Shown here: positions 15,878 through 23,999 of the stretch, piece after piece | Position numbering within the stretch: the stretch's first letter is position 1 | How the letters are laid out: every line of letters starts with the position of its first letter | Source of the DNA: JBGCEZ01 sp045106735 | GTDB lineage: Bacteria > Planctomycetota > Phycisphaerae > Phycisphaerales > SM1A02 | Assembly: GCA_045106735.1 (NCBI GenBank) | Contig: JBGCEZ010000097.1 | Location: 1 to 31,304 of the forward strand | Length of the DNA: 31,304 nucleotides | Direction of reading: 5' to 3' | The notes under the pieces: generated by a model | Told to the model about the DNA's origin: nothing | Databases searched by the model: none | The model's input: the letters and a program-made list of their open reading frames with translations, nothing else | Program-made: the position numbers and the translations under genes

Positions 15878-18364
15878 ATGTTTGATCGCCGAACTCCGCG
15901 TGGAGGAATCTGTCGGTTCCTGGGCCGCCTTCGGAACTGGACGCCAGGACCGTCACCGGCCGCGCTCGCGGCCACGTGGGCAACGGCGGTGGCGACCGCA
16001 CCGGCGTGGGCGGACGGACCGTGGTCCGATCCCGCGTCCTGGCCGGACGGCACCGTGCCGGTCGCCGGCGAGCTGGTCGTGATCCCGGCCGACACCGACA
16101 TCGTGCTCGATGTCAGTCCGCCGCCCCTCGCCGGCGTGGACGTGCTGGGCCGACTTGCGTTCGCCGACGATGCCGATCTTGAACTCACGAGCGAGTGGAT
16201 CCGGGTCTTTGGGCCGGGCAGCGAACTGCGCATCGGTGCGACCGACGCGCCGCACGAACACCGCGCCACGATCACCCTGACCGGGACCGACGAGTCGGCG
16301 AACGTCTTCGGCGAAGGCCTGATGGCCAGCGGCACCAAGTTCTTGATGGCCGCGGTCGGCGGATCGATCGAACTCCATGGCATCAGTCGCGACAAGACAT
16401 CGTGGTCGCAACTCGACGGGCACCTGGCGCCGGGTGACACAACCATGATGCTCGCCCGGCCGGTCAACTGGAGCGCCGGGGACGAGGTGGTGATCGCGCC
16501 GTCCGGACACGATCCCGACGAAGCCGAAGTTGTGTTCGTGCTCAACGTCAGCGACGACGGGCGCATGGTGACGTTCGGGCCGCAGCTGGCGTTCGCGCAC
16601 TACGGGGCCATCGAGACCCACGCCGGGCGTGAACTCGACATGCGGGCGGAAGTTGGCCTGCTCAGCCGCAACATCGTGGTGCGCGGCGATGCGGCGTCGG
16701 AAACTAGCCGCTTTGGTGGGCACACCATGATCATGCCGGGCGGGCAGGCCCGGGTGGAAGGCACGCTCTTCTATCGCATGGGACAGATGGGGCACAAGGC
16801 CCGGTATCCCTTCCACATGCACGTGGTCGACCGCATCGGCGTGCTCGGTGTGACCGGGGCCGACACGTGGGTACGGGACAACACGGTGCGCCGCAGTTAC
16901 CAACGCGCGTTCGTCCTTCACGGAACCAATGGCGTCGAAGTGGCCGACAACGTGGCGTACCGCATCCACAACCATGCGTACGTTCCGGCCGAAGACGGCG
17001 ATGAGTCGGGCAATCGGTTTGTTGACAATTTGGCGATCACCATCATCGAGCCGGATGAGTTTGCGTTCCCCGACGAAGACCACGACGACCGAAGCATCCA
17101 GAGTGAGCATCGCACCAGTGGCTTCTGGCTCCGGAACCCCAACAACACACTGATTGGCAACCATGTTGCCGGCACCTGGCGCGGGGCCGGTTTCATGTAT
17201 GACGGGGCACGTGAAGACGACGGATTCGAACGGATGTCGCCGACGGCGGCGATCTTCCGTGACAATCTTTCGCATACCAATCGCAGCACCAACAACGAGC
17301 CGCACCCGTACCAACAGCACGTGTTCGGGCTCGGCTTCTTCGCGCATCGGATCAGCCGCTGGCAGCACGATGGCTTGCTGATGGTCGAAGACTTCACGAC
17401 GTACAAGAACGAAGGGCCTGGCATCTGGCTCGAGAACGAGAACGAATTGGTGTCCGGGGCGATGGTCGCCGATTCGCACGCCGGCTTCGCCGCTCGGCAT
17501 GGCACGATCCAGGACGCCGTCGTCGTCGGATCGAGTGGAAACTCAATCGGTTCATTGGACCGACTGCGTCATGGCGTTGCGTGGCGCAATGACAATGGCC
17601 GCGACTTTTCGATGGACGGTGTGACGTTCAAGGACGTCGACATCGTTGTCCATGGCAACCATGGATTCGACTACCGCCAAGGCGCAACGATGCGCGATGT
17701 GTCGTACGAGGGCTCGGTTGGCCTGCTCATGGTCATCGAGAACGAAGAAGCCGAAGGCTCCATCCTGGATGTCGACGGGACGTTCTCTGGCACCGGAACG
17801 CCCACGGTGGTCTCCACCCAGAGCATGGGTCCGCAGTCCACGCCACTCTTGGGGGCCGCGTCGACATGGGCCACGCCGGTTGGCGCCACCGGCTTGTGGC
17901 AACTGGTCATCGATGACCCGGTCACCGGCGCGAACGCCGGCGCGTCGGTCACGGTGCATCACCACGGCCACCACCACCATCCCGTCCCCGGAGGGCAGGG
18001 CATTCGCGTGCGGGTCAATGATGACCAGCACACCGTGTACCACGGCGGGCCGATCAACGTCAGCGGCCTGGTCGGCGGCTGGAATCGCATTGAACTTACC
18101 TTGCTCGACGGCGACGGAAACTCGGGCGGCGGGTCGGCCATTCGGGACCGGGTGAATCTCTACGTGCCTGAATTCGCGGCGTGCCCGGGCGACGTCAACG
18201 AAGACGGGGTCGTCGACACCGGCGATCTCGTGCTCGTCCTCGCTCGGTGGGACGAGGAAACGGCCGGAGCGTACGAAGGCGGAGACGCCGACGGAGACGC
18301 GGTCGTCACGATTGCTGACCTGCTGACGGTGCTTGGTTCCTTTGGCGTGACCTGCGCCGGCTGA
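15878..18364 (+). CDS. Secreted G8/beta-helix protein, CEMIP/TMEM2-like, dockerin-like C-terminus (copy 1)
   Basis: An 828-residue exported protein. A signal peptide ends at Ala-Trp-Ala (about 43-45). A G8 domain follows (about 47-170: Trp-Ser-Asp-Pro-Ala-Ser-Trp-Pro start and Thr-Ile-Thr-Leu-Thr-Gly-Thr-Asp-Glu end). The next part carries Arg-Ala-Glu-Val-Gly-Leu-Leu-Ser-Arg-Asn-Ile (256-266) and Gly-Gln-Met-Gly-His-Lys-Ala-Arg-Tyr-Pro-Phe-His-Met-His (302-315). Both, as I recall them, are hallmarks of animal CEMIP and TMEM2, which bind or cleave hyaluronan. A right-handed beta-helix probably covers about 270-620. A His-rich loop (694-701) lies in a beta-sandwich region. The last 60 residues hold two EF-hand-like dockerin loops closed by Cys. 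GAGG precedes the ATG. A polysaccharide target is inferred. Confidence 0.85.
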   Translation: MFDRRTPRGGICRFLGRLRNWTPGPSPAALAATWATAVATAPAWADGPWSDPASWPDGTVPVAGELVVIPADTDIVLDVSPPPLAGVDVLGRLAFADDADLELTSEWIRVFGPGSELRIGATDAPHEHRATITLTGTDESANVFGEGLMASGTKFLMAAVGGSIELHGISRDKTSWSQLDGHLAPGDTTMMLARPVNWSAGDEVVIAPSGHDPDEAEVVFVLNVSDDGRMVTFGPQLAFAHYGAIETHAGRELDMRAEVGLLSRNIVVRGDAASETSRFGGHTMIMPGGQARVEGTLFYRMGQMGHKARYPFHMHVVDRIGVLGVTGADTWVRDNTVRRSYQRAFVLHGTNGVEVADNVAYRIHNHAYVPAEDGDESGNRFVDNLAITIIEPDEFAFPDEDHDDRSIQSEHRTSGFWLRNPNNTLIGNHVAGTWRGAGFMYDGAREDDGFERMSPTAAIFRDNLSHTNRSTNNEPHPYQQHVFGLGFFAHRISRWQHDGLLMVEDFTTYKNEGPGIWLENENELVSGAMVADSHAGFAARHGTIQDAVVVGSSGNSIGSLDRLRHGVAWRNDNGRDFSMDGVTFKDVDIVVHGNHGFDYRQGATMRDVSYEGSVGLLMVIENEEAEGSILDVDGTFSGTGTPTVVSTQSMGPQSTPLLGAASTWATPVGATGLWQLVIDDPVTGANAGASVTVHHHGHHHHPVPGGQGIRVRVNDDQHTVYHGGPINVSGLVGGWNRIELTLLDGDGNSGGGSAIRDRVNLYVPEFAACPGDVNEDGVVDTGDLVLVLARWDEETAGAYEGGDADGDAVVTIADLLTVLGSFGVTCAG

Positions 18365-18682
18365 CTTTTCCGGAGGAGAGAAGTGCTGCCGGTGAGGATT
18401 GACGTCTTCGCCGGCGCTTGCATCGATCCGGGCGCGAACGCGGACCGTCTTGACCGGACGGCGCACCGCGTTGGTGTCGTGCGCCGACAACGTGCGCAGT
18501 GTGGTGGCGCTGAGAGCGCGCTGCGGCGCAACGTCGCGCCGAGTGCATCGAAAGCATGAAGTCGGACTGGTGGTCCCGTCGACCCTGGGTACCGTCCGCG
18601 GGTCCGGGGGGTCCGCGCCGTGGAGCGTGGGTGGTTCGGGCGGGCCTGGAATCGATTGGCCGCGCCCCGGAGTTCAAGCATC
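18365..18682. other. Gap between the two G8 genes
   Basis: No clear terminator or promoter is seen. A possible 58-codon frame begins at a GTG (18383) right after a GGAGGAG site and ends at 18559. Its Arg/Ala-rich product has no recognisable feature, and I do not call it a gene. The start of the second G8 gene is ambiguous: a GTG at 18620 would also be in frame. Confidence 0.5.
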
Positions 18683-21112
18683 ATGTCGTCGACGAGTTCC
18701 ATGCTCCTGCGCGCGGCGCTGGGGGCCATTGCCTCATTCCTTCCCGCCACAGCGGCCAGTGCGGCTGATCTGTGGTCCGATCCCGCGACGTGGCCTGGTG
18801 GGGTGGTTCCCGCCGCCGGCGAGATCGCGGTGGTCTTGCCCGGCGTGGACGTTGTGTTGGATGTCGACACGCCGCCGCTGGCCGGCCTCTACATCTACGG
18901 AACGCTGCGGTTCGCGGAGACCGATGGCATTGAACTGACGAGCGACTGGGTGCTCGTGTCCGGCAACGGGGCGCGATTGGAAATCGGCACAACCGCCAAC
19001 CCGCACGCGTACGACGCCACGATCACGCTCACCGGAACCGATGAGTCCGCGAACGTCTTCGGCAACCCGCCGATGCAAAGCGGGACGAAGTTTCTCATCG
19101 CCAGCCAAGGTGGCGTCATCGACTTGCACGGCGAGAGCGGGACGCGCGTGTCGTGGACCCAGCTTGCCCAGGACGTCGCCCCCGGAGATGCCTTTCTGCG
19201 GGTGGCCGAGCCGGTCGACTGGGAGCCAGGAGAACAGATCGTGCTCGCGCCCTCGGGCTACGAGCCGGATGAGGCCGAGGTCTTCGTGGTCCTGGCCCGG
19301 AGCGAGGACGACCGGACGATCTTCATTGGTCCTTGGGCGATGCACCCGCATTACGGGCAGATCGAAACGCACGCGGACCGCGCATTTGACATGCGGGCCG
19401 AGGTCGGCCTGCTGACCCGCAACATTCTGGTTCGCGGCGACGCGGCATCGGAAGAAAGTGAATTCGGCGGCCACTTCATGGTGCTGCCGGGCGGGACCGC
19501 GCGGGTGAGTGGCGTGATGCTCCACCGCATGGGGCAGATGGGCCATGCCGGTCGCTATCCGTTCCACCTGCACATGGTGGACCGCATGCCGTGGGGTGAG
19601 GTCACCGGGAGTGATTCGTGGATTCACGACTCCAGCATCATGCGTTCATTCAATCGCGGCGTCGTGGTGCACGGTTCGCACGAAACAAGCGTCGAACGCG
19701 TCGTGGCCTACGACGTGCGGAGCCATGCATTTGTTCCTTCGGAAGAGGGCGATGAATTCGGCAGCCGGTTCATCGAAAACCTCGGCATCACGATCAACAA
19801 TCCCGAAGAGTTCAGCTTCCCCACCCAGGGCCAGCCGACCAAGTCCGATCAGCGTGAGCATCGGTCGAGCGTCTTCTGGCTCCGCAACGCCAACCAAACG
19901 CTCGTCGGCAATCACGCGGTCGGCACCACCAGCGGGGCGGGCTTCATGTACGACGGTGAAGACGCGGACCTGCCGCCGCCGACGGACGTGGTCTTCCGCG
20001 ACAATCTCGCCCACAGCCATTTTGCGTACCAGCCGGAGCCCCATCCGTATCGCTTCCACGCCAAGGGCATGGGCTTCTTCGCCAACCTTGCGACCCATTT
20101 CAATGACGTCGGCCTGCTGATGATCGAAGATTTCACGGCGTACAAGAACGGTGGGTCCGGCATCTGGGTGGAAGGGGTGGCCGAGATGGTGCGTGGTGCA
20201 TCGGTCGCGGATTGTCATACTGGCTTTGCCGCCGAACGCGCATCCATCCAGGACGCGGTGGTCGTTGGCCGCTCGAACAATCCCGTCGGCATTGACGATC
20301 GAACGCGCTACGGGTTGACCTGGCGCGATCGCACGGGGCGCGACCAGGAGTTGATCGACGTCACGTTCAAAGATCTGGACATGGCGTTCTTTACGTTGCA
20401 CGGCTTTGAGTTCATGCCGGGGACGTCGATTCGCGGCATGAAGTTCGAAGGCGATGTCGGCGGGTTGATCCACGTTGACGCCGATCAGGCTCCGGGCGAG
20501 CTCTTTGATGTTGATGGTTCGATGACCGGGCTCGGCGTTCCGATGTACATCACGCGGGAGCCACTGGGTTCCGGGTCCTTCGCCCGAAACGATCTGGTGA
20601 ACGCGTGGCTGACGCCGGTTTCTGCCGCCGATGCGGCCGTGCACTCGCGAATCGTGGTGACGAGTCCCCGGACGGGAGATGTGGTGGCGGGTTCGTTCTC
20701 GCTCGAGTTTGAACTGTTCAACTTCGATCCGACTCCTGGAGGGGAGACGATTCGAATCCAAGTCAATGACGAAGAGAGCGTCTGGACGAGCGGCACCGCG
20801 ATTCCCATTGACGGATTGGTCAGCGGTTGGAATCAAGTCGAACTGACTTTGGTCGATGCCGACGGAGACGACGGCGGGATCGCGGGCATCCGCGACCGGA
20901 TCAACGTCTGGGTGCCCGCAGGTCTTGCCTGTCCGGCCGACGTGGATGGCAATGGCGTCATCAGCGCGACCGATCTGCTGACTGTGCTCGGGGACTTCGG
21001 TGAGTTCACGGGTGGCGCGTACGAGGGCGGCGACGCCACCGGAGACGGATTCGTCGACCTGAACGACCTGTTGGCGGTGTTGGCGTCATTTGGGGACACG
21101 TGCCCCGGCTGA
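18683..21112 (+). CDS. Secreted G8/beta-helix protein, CEMIP/TMEM2-like, dockerin-like C-terminus (copy 2)
   Basis: A tandem paralogue of the preceding gene, collinear over its whole length; by eye about half or more of the aligned residues are the same. From the ATG at 18683 the protein is 809 residues with a typical signal peptide ending Thr-Ala-Ala-Ser-Ala, then Asp-Leu-Trp-Ser-Asp-Pro. It repeats the G8 domain, Arg-Ala-Glu-Val-Gly-Leu-Leu-Thr-Arg-Asn-Ile, Gly-Gln-Met-Gly-His-Ala-Gly-Arg-Tyr-Pro-Phe-His-Leu-His and the beta-helix. It has an ordinary strand where copy 1 has its His-rich loop. The C-terminus has two dockerin-like loops (Asp-Val-Asp-Gly-Asn-Gly and Asp-Ala-Thr-Gly-Asp-Gly) and a final Cys-Pro-Gly. 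An in-frame GTG at 18620 would add 21 residues including Arg; GGAG sites exist for either start, so the start is uncertain. Confidence 0.85.
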   Translation: MSSTSSMLLRAALGAIASFLPATAASAADLWSDPATWPGGVVPAAGEIAVVLPGVDVVLDVDTPPLAGLYIYGTLRFAETDGIELTSDWVLVSGNGARLEIGTTANPHAYDATITLTGTDESANVFGNPPMQSGTKFLIASQGGVIDLHGESGTRVSWTQLAQDVAPGDAFLRVAEPVDWEPGEQIVLAPSGYEPDEAEVFVVLARSEDDRTIFIGPWAMHPHYGQIETHADRAFDMRAEVGLLTRNILVRGDAASEESEFGGHFMVLPGGTARVSGVMLHRMGQMGHAGRYPFHLHMVDRMPWGEVTGSDSWIHDSSIMRSFNRGVVVHGSHETSVERVVAYDVRSHAFVPSEEGDEFGSRFIENLGITINNPEEFSFPTQGQPTKSDQREHRSSVFWLRNANQTLVGNHAVGTTSGAGFMYDGEDADLPPPTDVVFRDNLAHSHFAYQPEPHPYRFHAKGMGFFANLATHFNDVGLLMIEDFTAYKNGGSGIWVEGVAEMVRGASVADCHTGFAAERASIQDAVVVGRSNNPVGIDDRTRYGLTWRDRTGRDQELIDVTFKDLDMAFFTLHGFEFMPGTSIRGMKFEGDVGGLIHVDADQAPGELFDVDGSMTGLGVPMYITREPLGSGSFARNDLVNAWLTPVSAADAAVHSRIVVTSPRTGDVVAGSFSLEFELFNFDPTPGGETIRIQVNDEESVWTSGTAIPIDGLVSGWNQVELTLVDADGDDGGIAGIRDRINVWVPAGLACPADVDGNGVISATDLLTVLGDFGEFTGGAYEGGDATGDGFVDLNDLLAVLASFGDTCPG

Positions 21113-21252
21113 GTTTCCTCGGACGCCACGCGCGGCGGACGTGTCCGTCGGTGGCCACGAACTCCCGGCGAGATGGTTTCCGACCCTTCGGGCCTCTCTC
21201 CCCCCCCAGGGGCTCCGGACGGTGTCCGGACGAGGGTTGGAACCTCCTTGCG

Positions 21253-21288
21253 GCCCCCGGCGCGTGCGTGAGCGCCGGGGGCTCTTTC
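21253..21288 (+). terminator. Rho-independent terminator after the G8 gene pair
   Basis: A perfect 11-bp stem (GCCCCCGGCGC at 21253-21263 with GCGCCGGGGGC at 21272-21282) with an 8-base loop is followed by TCTTTCG. It lies 140 bases after the stop of copy 2 and ends the G8 transcription unit before the thioredoxin-fold gene. Confidence 0.9.
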
Positions 21289-21337
21289 GTGCGCGGTGCG
21301 GGGGCGTGGCGCGGGAGGTGGTCCGCGGGCTATCCTG

Positions 21338-21364
21338 AGGGGCCAGGCCAACGGCCCCCAGGAG
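21338..21364 (+). promoter_or_regulatory. Leader hairpin and SD of the thioredoxin-fold gene
   Basis: GGGGCC (21339-21344) pairs with GGCCCC (21353-21358) directly before AGGAG (21360-21364), which stands 7 bases before the ATG at 21372. The hairpin abuts the ribosome binding site. A regulatory role is only a possibility. Confidence 0.35.
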
Positions 21365-21371
21365 CGTGCGG

Positions 21372-23015
21372 ATGATGCGTGGATTGATGGTGCGGACGAA
21401 CGAAACTCATGATGTCGGAATCATTGCCGGCGTTGCGCCTCCCCGTGATCGCGGCCGGGTCCGGAGGTCCAATCCACTCGGCGTCGCCGTGGCGGTGCTG
21501 GTGGGCTCGGCGGTGTTCACGATGGGCGGTGACCGCGCCGTGGCCGCGACCACGACCAAGGCCACGACCGCACGGGTCGTCATGGCTGCTCCGCCGATCT
21601 TCCAAGAGTTGACGTTTGCCGCGGCAATCGACGCCAACCGGACGGACGGCAAGCTGCTCATCGTGGATGGGACGGCGGACTGGTGCCAGCCGTGCAAGTT
21701 GATGGACCGCACGACGTGGTCCGCCCGCGATGTCGATGCGTGGATCCGGGCGCGGGGGACGGCGATCCAGTTGGACGTCGATCGATGGCCGGATGTGGCG
21801 GCCACGCTCGAAATCAACGTCTTGCCGCAGGTCGTGGTGTTCCGCCGCGGCCAGGAGGTCGGACGCACGGTTGGCTACAAACAGCCGGCCGAGCTCTTGA
21901 CGTGGTTGGGGGAGGTTGAGGCCGTCGATCCGTCCAACCGGGCGGCGGATCCGCTGGACGTCCGCATGGCGGAGGTGCGCCGGGCCGAGCCGCCCCGGGT
22001 GCGGGATCGGCTGAAGCTCGCCCAGCAATTGCTCTGGGAGCGCCGGGCGGCGGACGCGGCGGTGGATCTGCTCTACCTCTGGGATGCCGGGGCCGACGGT
22101 TCGCCGGTGGCGGCGCGTTTGAGCGCGGCCGATGCCGCGTGGCTTTCCGCGGTGCGGGGACGTGGATTGATCGATCAGTTGGGCCGGTGCGTGCGCGACC
22201 ATCCGCCGCTGGCGGCGGAGTTGGTGCAGCGCCGGGACGCAGCGTCGTTTCGCTTGGCCGAGCCGGGGGTGCCGCGTGTGGTGGTGACGGATTGGGCGAA
22301 CCTGTCGCGGTTGACCGGGCAAGAGTCATCGGTCTTGCGATGGTTTGAGTCGCGGCGCGGCGACTTGGCGTTTGCCGATTCGGTCGCCCCACTGAGCGAG
22401 TGGATCTTTGATCTGCATCTGCGGCAGCGGGACTTCGCGGCGGCGGGGCGGGTGTTCGATGCGCCGGTGCAGAACGTGGAGCGGGCCCTGGAGTCGGCCG
22501 AGCGTCAGGCGTTGGCCGCCGAGCGCGAGACGCGGGCGTTCTTTGCCGAGGGCCGGGCCCAGCCGGCCGGTCAGCCAGTGGTGAGCTTGCCGACGGCAAT
22601 CGCCACCGCCCGGCGGGCGATCCTCCGGTCGCTGCACGACCGAGTGGCCCAGGTGCACACGTCGTTGTTGGCCGCGGGGCGCGACGACGAGGCGGCGGCG
22701 GTCCGTGCCCGGCTGCTGGCCGGCGACGACTCGATCCCGCCGCGGCTGGCCATGGTGGATTCGATGGTCTCGGCCGGCGTCGGCGGGACCGGCGGGCGAT
22801 TGGTCGAAGCCTTGCTGGCCGAGGCGGCGAGCCAGCTCGCGGTGGCGCGGGCGGCGACCCGAGGAACGCTCCCGGCCGGCGCGGCGGACGCCGCGAGCGT
22901 GGTCCGCGGGGCCATCGGTCCGGCGGGTGAAGACCTGGCATCGGTGGCGGGAGCGATCGAACGAACCCGCCGCCGACTGGAGCAGGCGACCGGCCCGGCC
23001 CGCCCGGGGGGGTGA
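21372..23015 (+). CDS. Exported thioredoxin-fold protein with long C-terminal region
   Basis: The product of 547 residues begins with a basic N-terminus (two Arg-rich clusters, about residues 1-33) and one hydrophobic export or anchor segment (about 36-58). Residues about 75-180 form a thioredoxin domain closest in pattern to the DsbD C-terminal type, with redox motif Trp-Cys-Gln-Pro-Cys-Lys (104-109) and the cis-Pro loop Val-Leu-Pro-Gln (150-153). Residues about 200-547 are Ala/Arg-rich and helical, possibly TPR-like, and I recognise no family. Role: probable thiol-disulfide exchange on the outer face of the inner membrane. I chose the ATG at 21372 because AGGAG lies 7 bases upstream; a GTG at 21366 is less well placed. 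It precedes tRNA-Gly by 83 bases. Confidence 0.82.
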   Translation: MMRGLMVRTNETHDVGIIAGVAPPRDRGRVRRSNPLGVAVAVLVGSAVFTMGGDRAVAATTTKATTARVVMAAPPIFQELTFAAAIDANRTDGKLLIVDGTADWCQPCKLMDRTTWSARDVDAWIRARGTAIQLDVDRWPDVAATLEINVLPQVVVFRRGQEVGRTVGYKQPAELLTWLGEVEAVDPSNRAADPLDVRMAEVRRAEPPRVRDRLKLAQQLLWERRAADAAVDLLYLWDAGADGSPVAARLSAADAAWLSAVRGRGLIDQLGRCVRDHPPLAAELVQRRDAASFRLAEPGVPRVVVTDWANLSRLTGQESSVLRWFESRRGDLAFADSVAPLSEWIFDLHLRQRDFAAAGRVFDAPVQNVERALESAERQALAAERETRAFFAEGRAQPAGQPVVSLPTAIATARRAILRSLHDRVAQVHTSLLAAGRDDEAAAVRARLLAGDDSIPPRLAMVDSMVSAGVGGTGGRLVEALLAEAASQLAVARAATRGTLPAGAADAASVVRGAIGPAGEDLASVAGAIERTRRRLEQATGPARPGG

Positions 23016-23057
23016 CGGCAGGGCGGGAAACGCTGTTTGCCGGGGCCGATGGGCCCC

Positions 23058-23087
23058 TTGCGGGGGCGATCGGAACCCGGGTACACT
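23058..23087 (+). promoter_or_regulatory. Promoter of tRNA-Gly
   Basis: TTGCGG (23058-23063) and TACACT (23082-23087) are separated by 18 bases. The predicted transcription start falls about 5 bases before the mature tRNA 5' end at 23099. The -35 box is weak and the -10 box reasonable. Confidence 0.5.
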
Positions 23088-23098
23088 CCGCGATCCCC

Positions 23099-23171
23099 GC
23101 GGGTGTAGCTCAATTGGTAGAGCGTCAGCCTTCCAAGCTGAATGTTGCCGGTTCGATCCCGGTCACCCGCT
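23099..23171 (+). tRNA. tRNA-Gly(TCC)
   Basis: A complete cloverleaf: acceptor stem GCGGGTG/CACCCGC with discriminator T, D arm TAGCTCAATTGGTAGAGC, anticodon loop CTTCCAA (anticodon TCC) on stem TCAGC/GCTGA, and T arm GCCGG-TTCGATC-CCGGT with one G-T pair. The 3' CCA is not encoded (TTC follows). The last 17 bases before the discriminator recur in the tandem repeat downstream. Confidence 0.95.
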
Positions 23172-23180
23172 TTCTACGAA

Positions 23181-23214
23181 GCCCGACCAAGCGAAACGCT
23201 TGCTCGGGCTTCTT
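23181..23214 (+). terminator. tRNA terminator hairpin
   Basis: GCCCGA/TCGGGC and CAAGCG/CGCTTG stems separated by one C-C mismatch, with an AAA loop (23181-23209), are followed by TTCTT. The stem can be extended by AA/TT. The same hairpin recurs at 23330 and 23479. Confidence 0.85.
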
Positions 23215-23520
23215 CGTGCGCCGGTGAGGCGTTCGGGCGGTGCCCGCCCGCCGACGGGCTGGCGCCCGTCCCGGTCTTCTGTGTATTCGGCTTCGCCGAA
23301 TGTCGATCCCGGTCACCCGCCATTGCCAGGCCCGACCAAGCGAAACGCTTGCTCGGGCTTCTTCGTGCGCCGGTGAGGCGTTCGGGCGGTGCCCGCCCGC
23401 CGACGGGCTGGCGCCCGTCCCGGTCTTCTGTGTATTCGGCTTCGCCGAATGTCGATCCCGGTCACCCGGGTTTGCCAGGCTCGACCAAGCGAAACGCTTG
23501 CTCGGGCTTCTTCGTGCGCC
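23181..23520 (+). repeat. Tandem 149-bp structured repeat carrying the tRNA 3' end
   Basis: Unit 1 is 23181-23329 and unit 2 is 23330-23478; they differ at only three adjacent bases near the end. A third copy is cut after 42 bases (23479-23520). Each full unit holds four hairpins in order: the terminator, GGGCGG/CCGCCC, GACGGGC/GCCCGTC and ATTCGGC/GCCGAAT. It then ends with TCGATCCCGGTCACCCG, identical to the tRNA-Gly 3' end. The tRNA end is at 23153-23169 and its copies are at 23303-23319 and 23452-23468. There are no unique spacers, so this is not a CRISPR array. Protein-like open frames across it are artefacts of the 149-bp period. Confidence 0.9.
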
Positions 23521-23999
23521 CGTTCGGCTCCATGCGTCAGGTTCGAATGACGTTGAGGTTGATCGTGGGTGTGTCGGTCGCGTGCTGCCCAAAGCGCTTC
23601 TCGACTGGCGGCTGCGGGAGCCCGTGGGAGTCGGAGTCTTGTTCTCCAGTCGCTGTGCTGGAATCGCAGCGAAGAGTCCACGGAAACGGGTCAGGCTCAG
23701 ACTGGCGAGAGCAGGACTCGTGACGAGTCTGCATGTGTTCGGCGAGCCATGTGCTATCCAGCTCGAGGAGATGCTCAGCAGCGACAGACTCGCAAACACG
23801 GTCGGGTGACTGTCCTCTGCGCATCATGATGCTTTCTGTGAGAATGGTGTAGCGTGAGCCCCCCCCCCCGGAGGTAAGCTCCTTTCGCCGCGTCAGGTTC
23901 TCGAGCCCGGGCGAGTGCCGGAAGTCAGCGGACGGGGATCTTGACGCGAACTGTTCGGTCTCGTTGGCCCCGGTTTCCTCTCGCAACGGAGGTCTTGTC
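23521..23999. other. Gene-free stretch upstream of the secreted-protein operon
   Basis: I find no convincing gene between the last repeat copy and the ATG at 24000. An open frame ending at 23809 on the plus strand continues from the repeat and has no recognisable feature. A run of 11 C (23859-23869) lies 130 bases before the operon. TTGACG at 23941-23946 could be a -35 box, but no good -10 follows at the right distance. Confidence 0.55.

Noticed and set aside
18383..18559. A 58-codon frame with a strong GGAGGAG site between the two G8 genes.
   Set aside because: The product is Arg/Ala-rich with no recognisable feature, and the SD-like site alone is weak evidence in this GC-rich DNA.
23181..23520. 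CRISPR array.
   Set aside because: The repeats are 149 bp, directly adjacent, without unique spacers, and no cas gene is nearby.
23125..23799. Long open frames across the tRNA and its repeats on both strands.
   Set aside because: They arise from the tRNA sequence and the repeated hairpins; the minus-strand frame ends inside the tRNA and its peptide is a typical spurious tRNA-antisense product.
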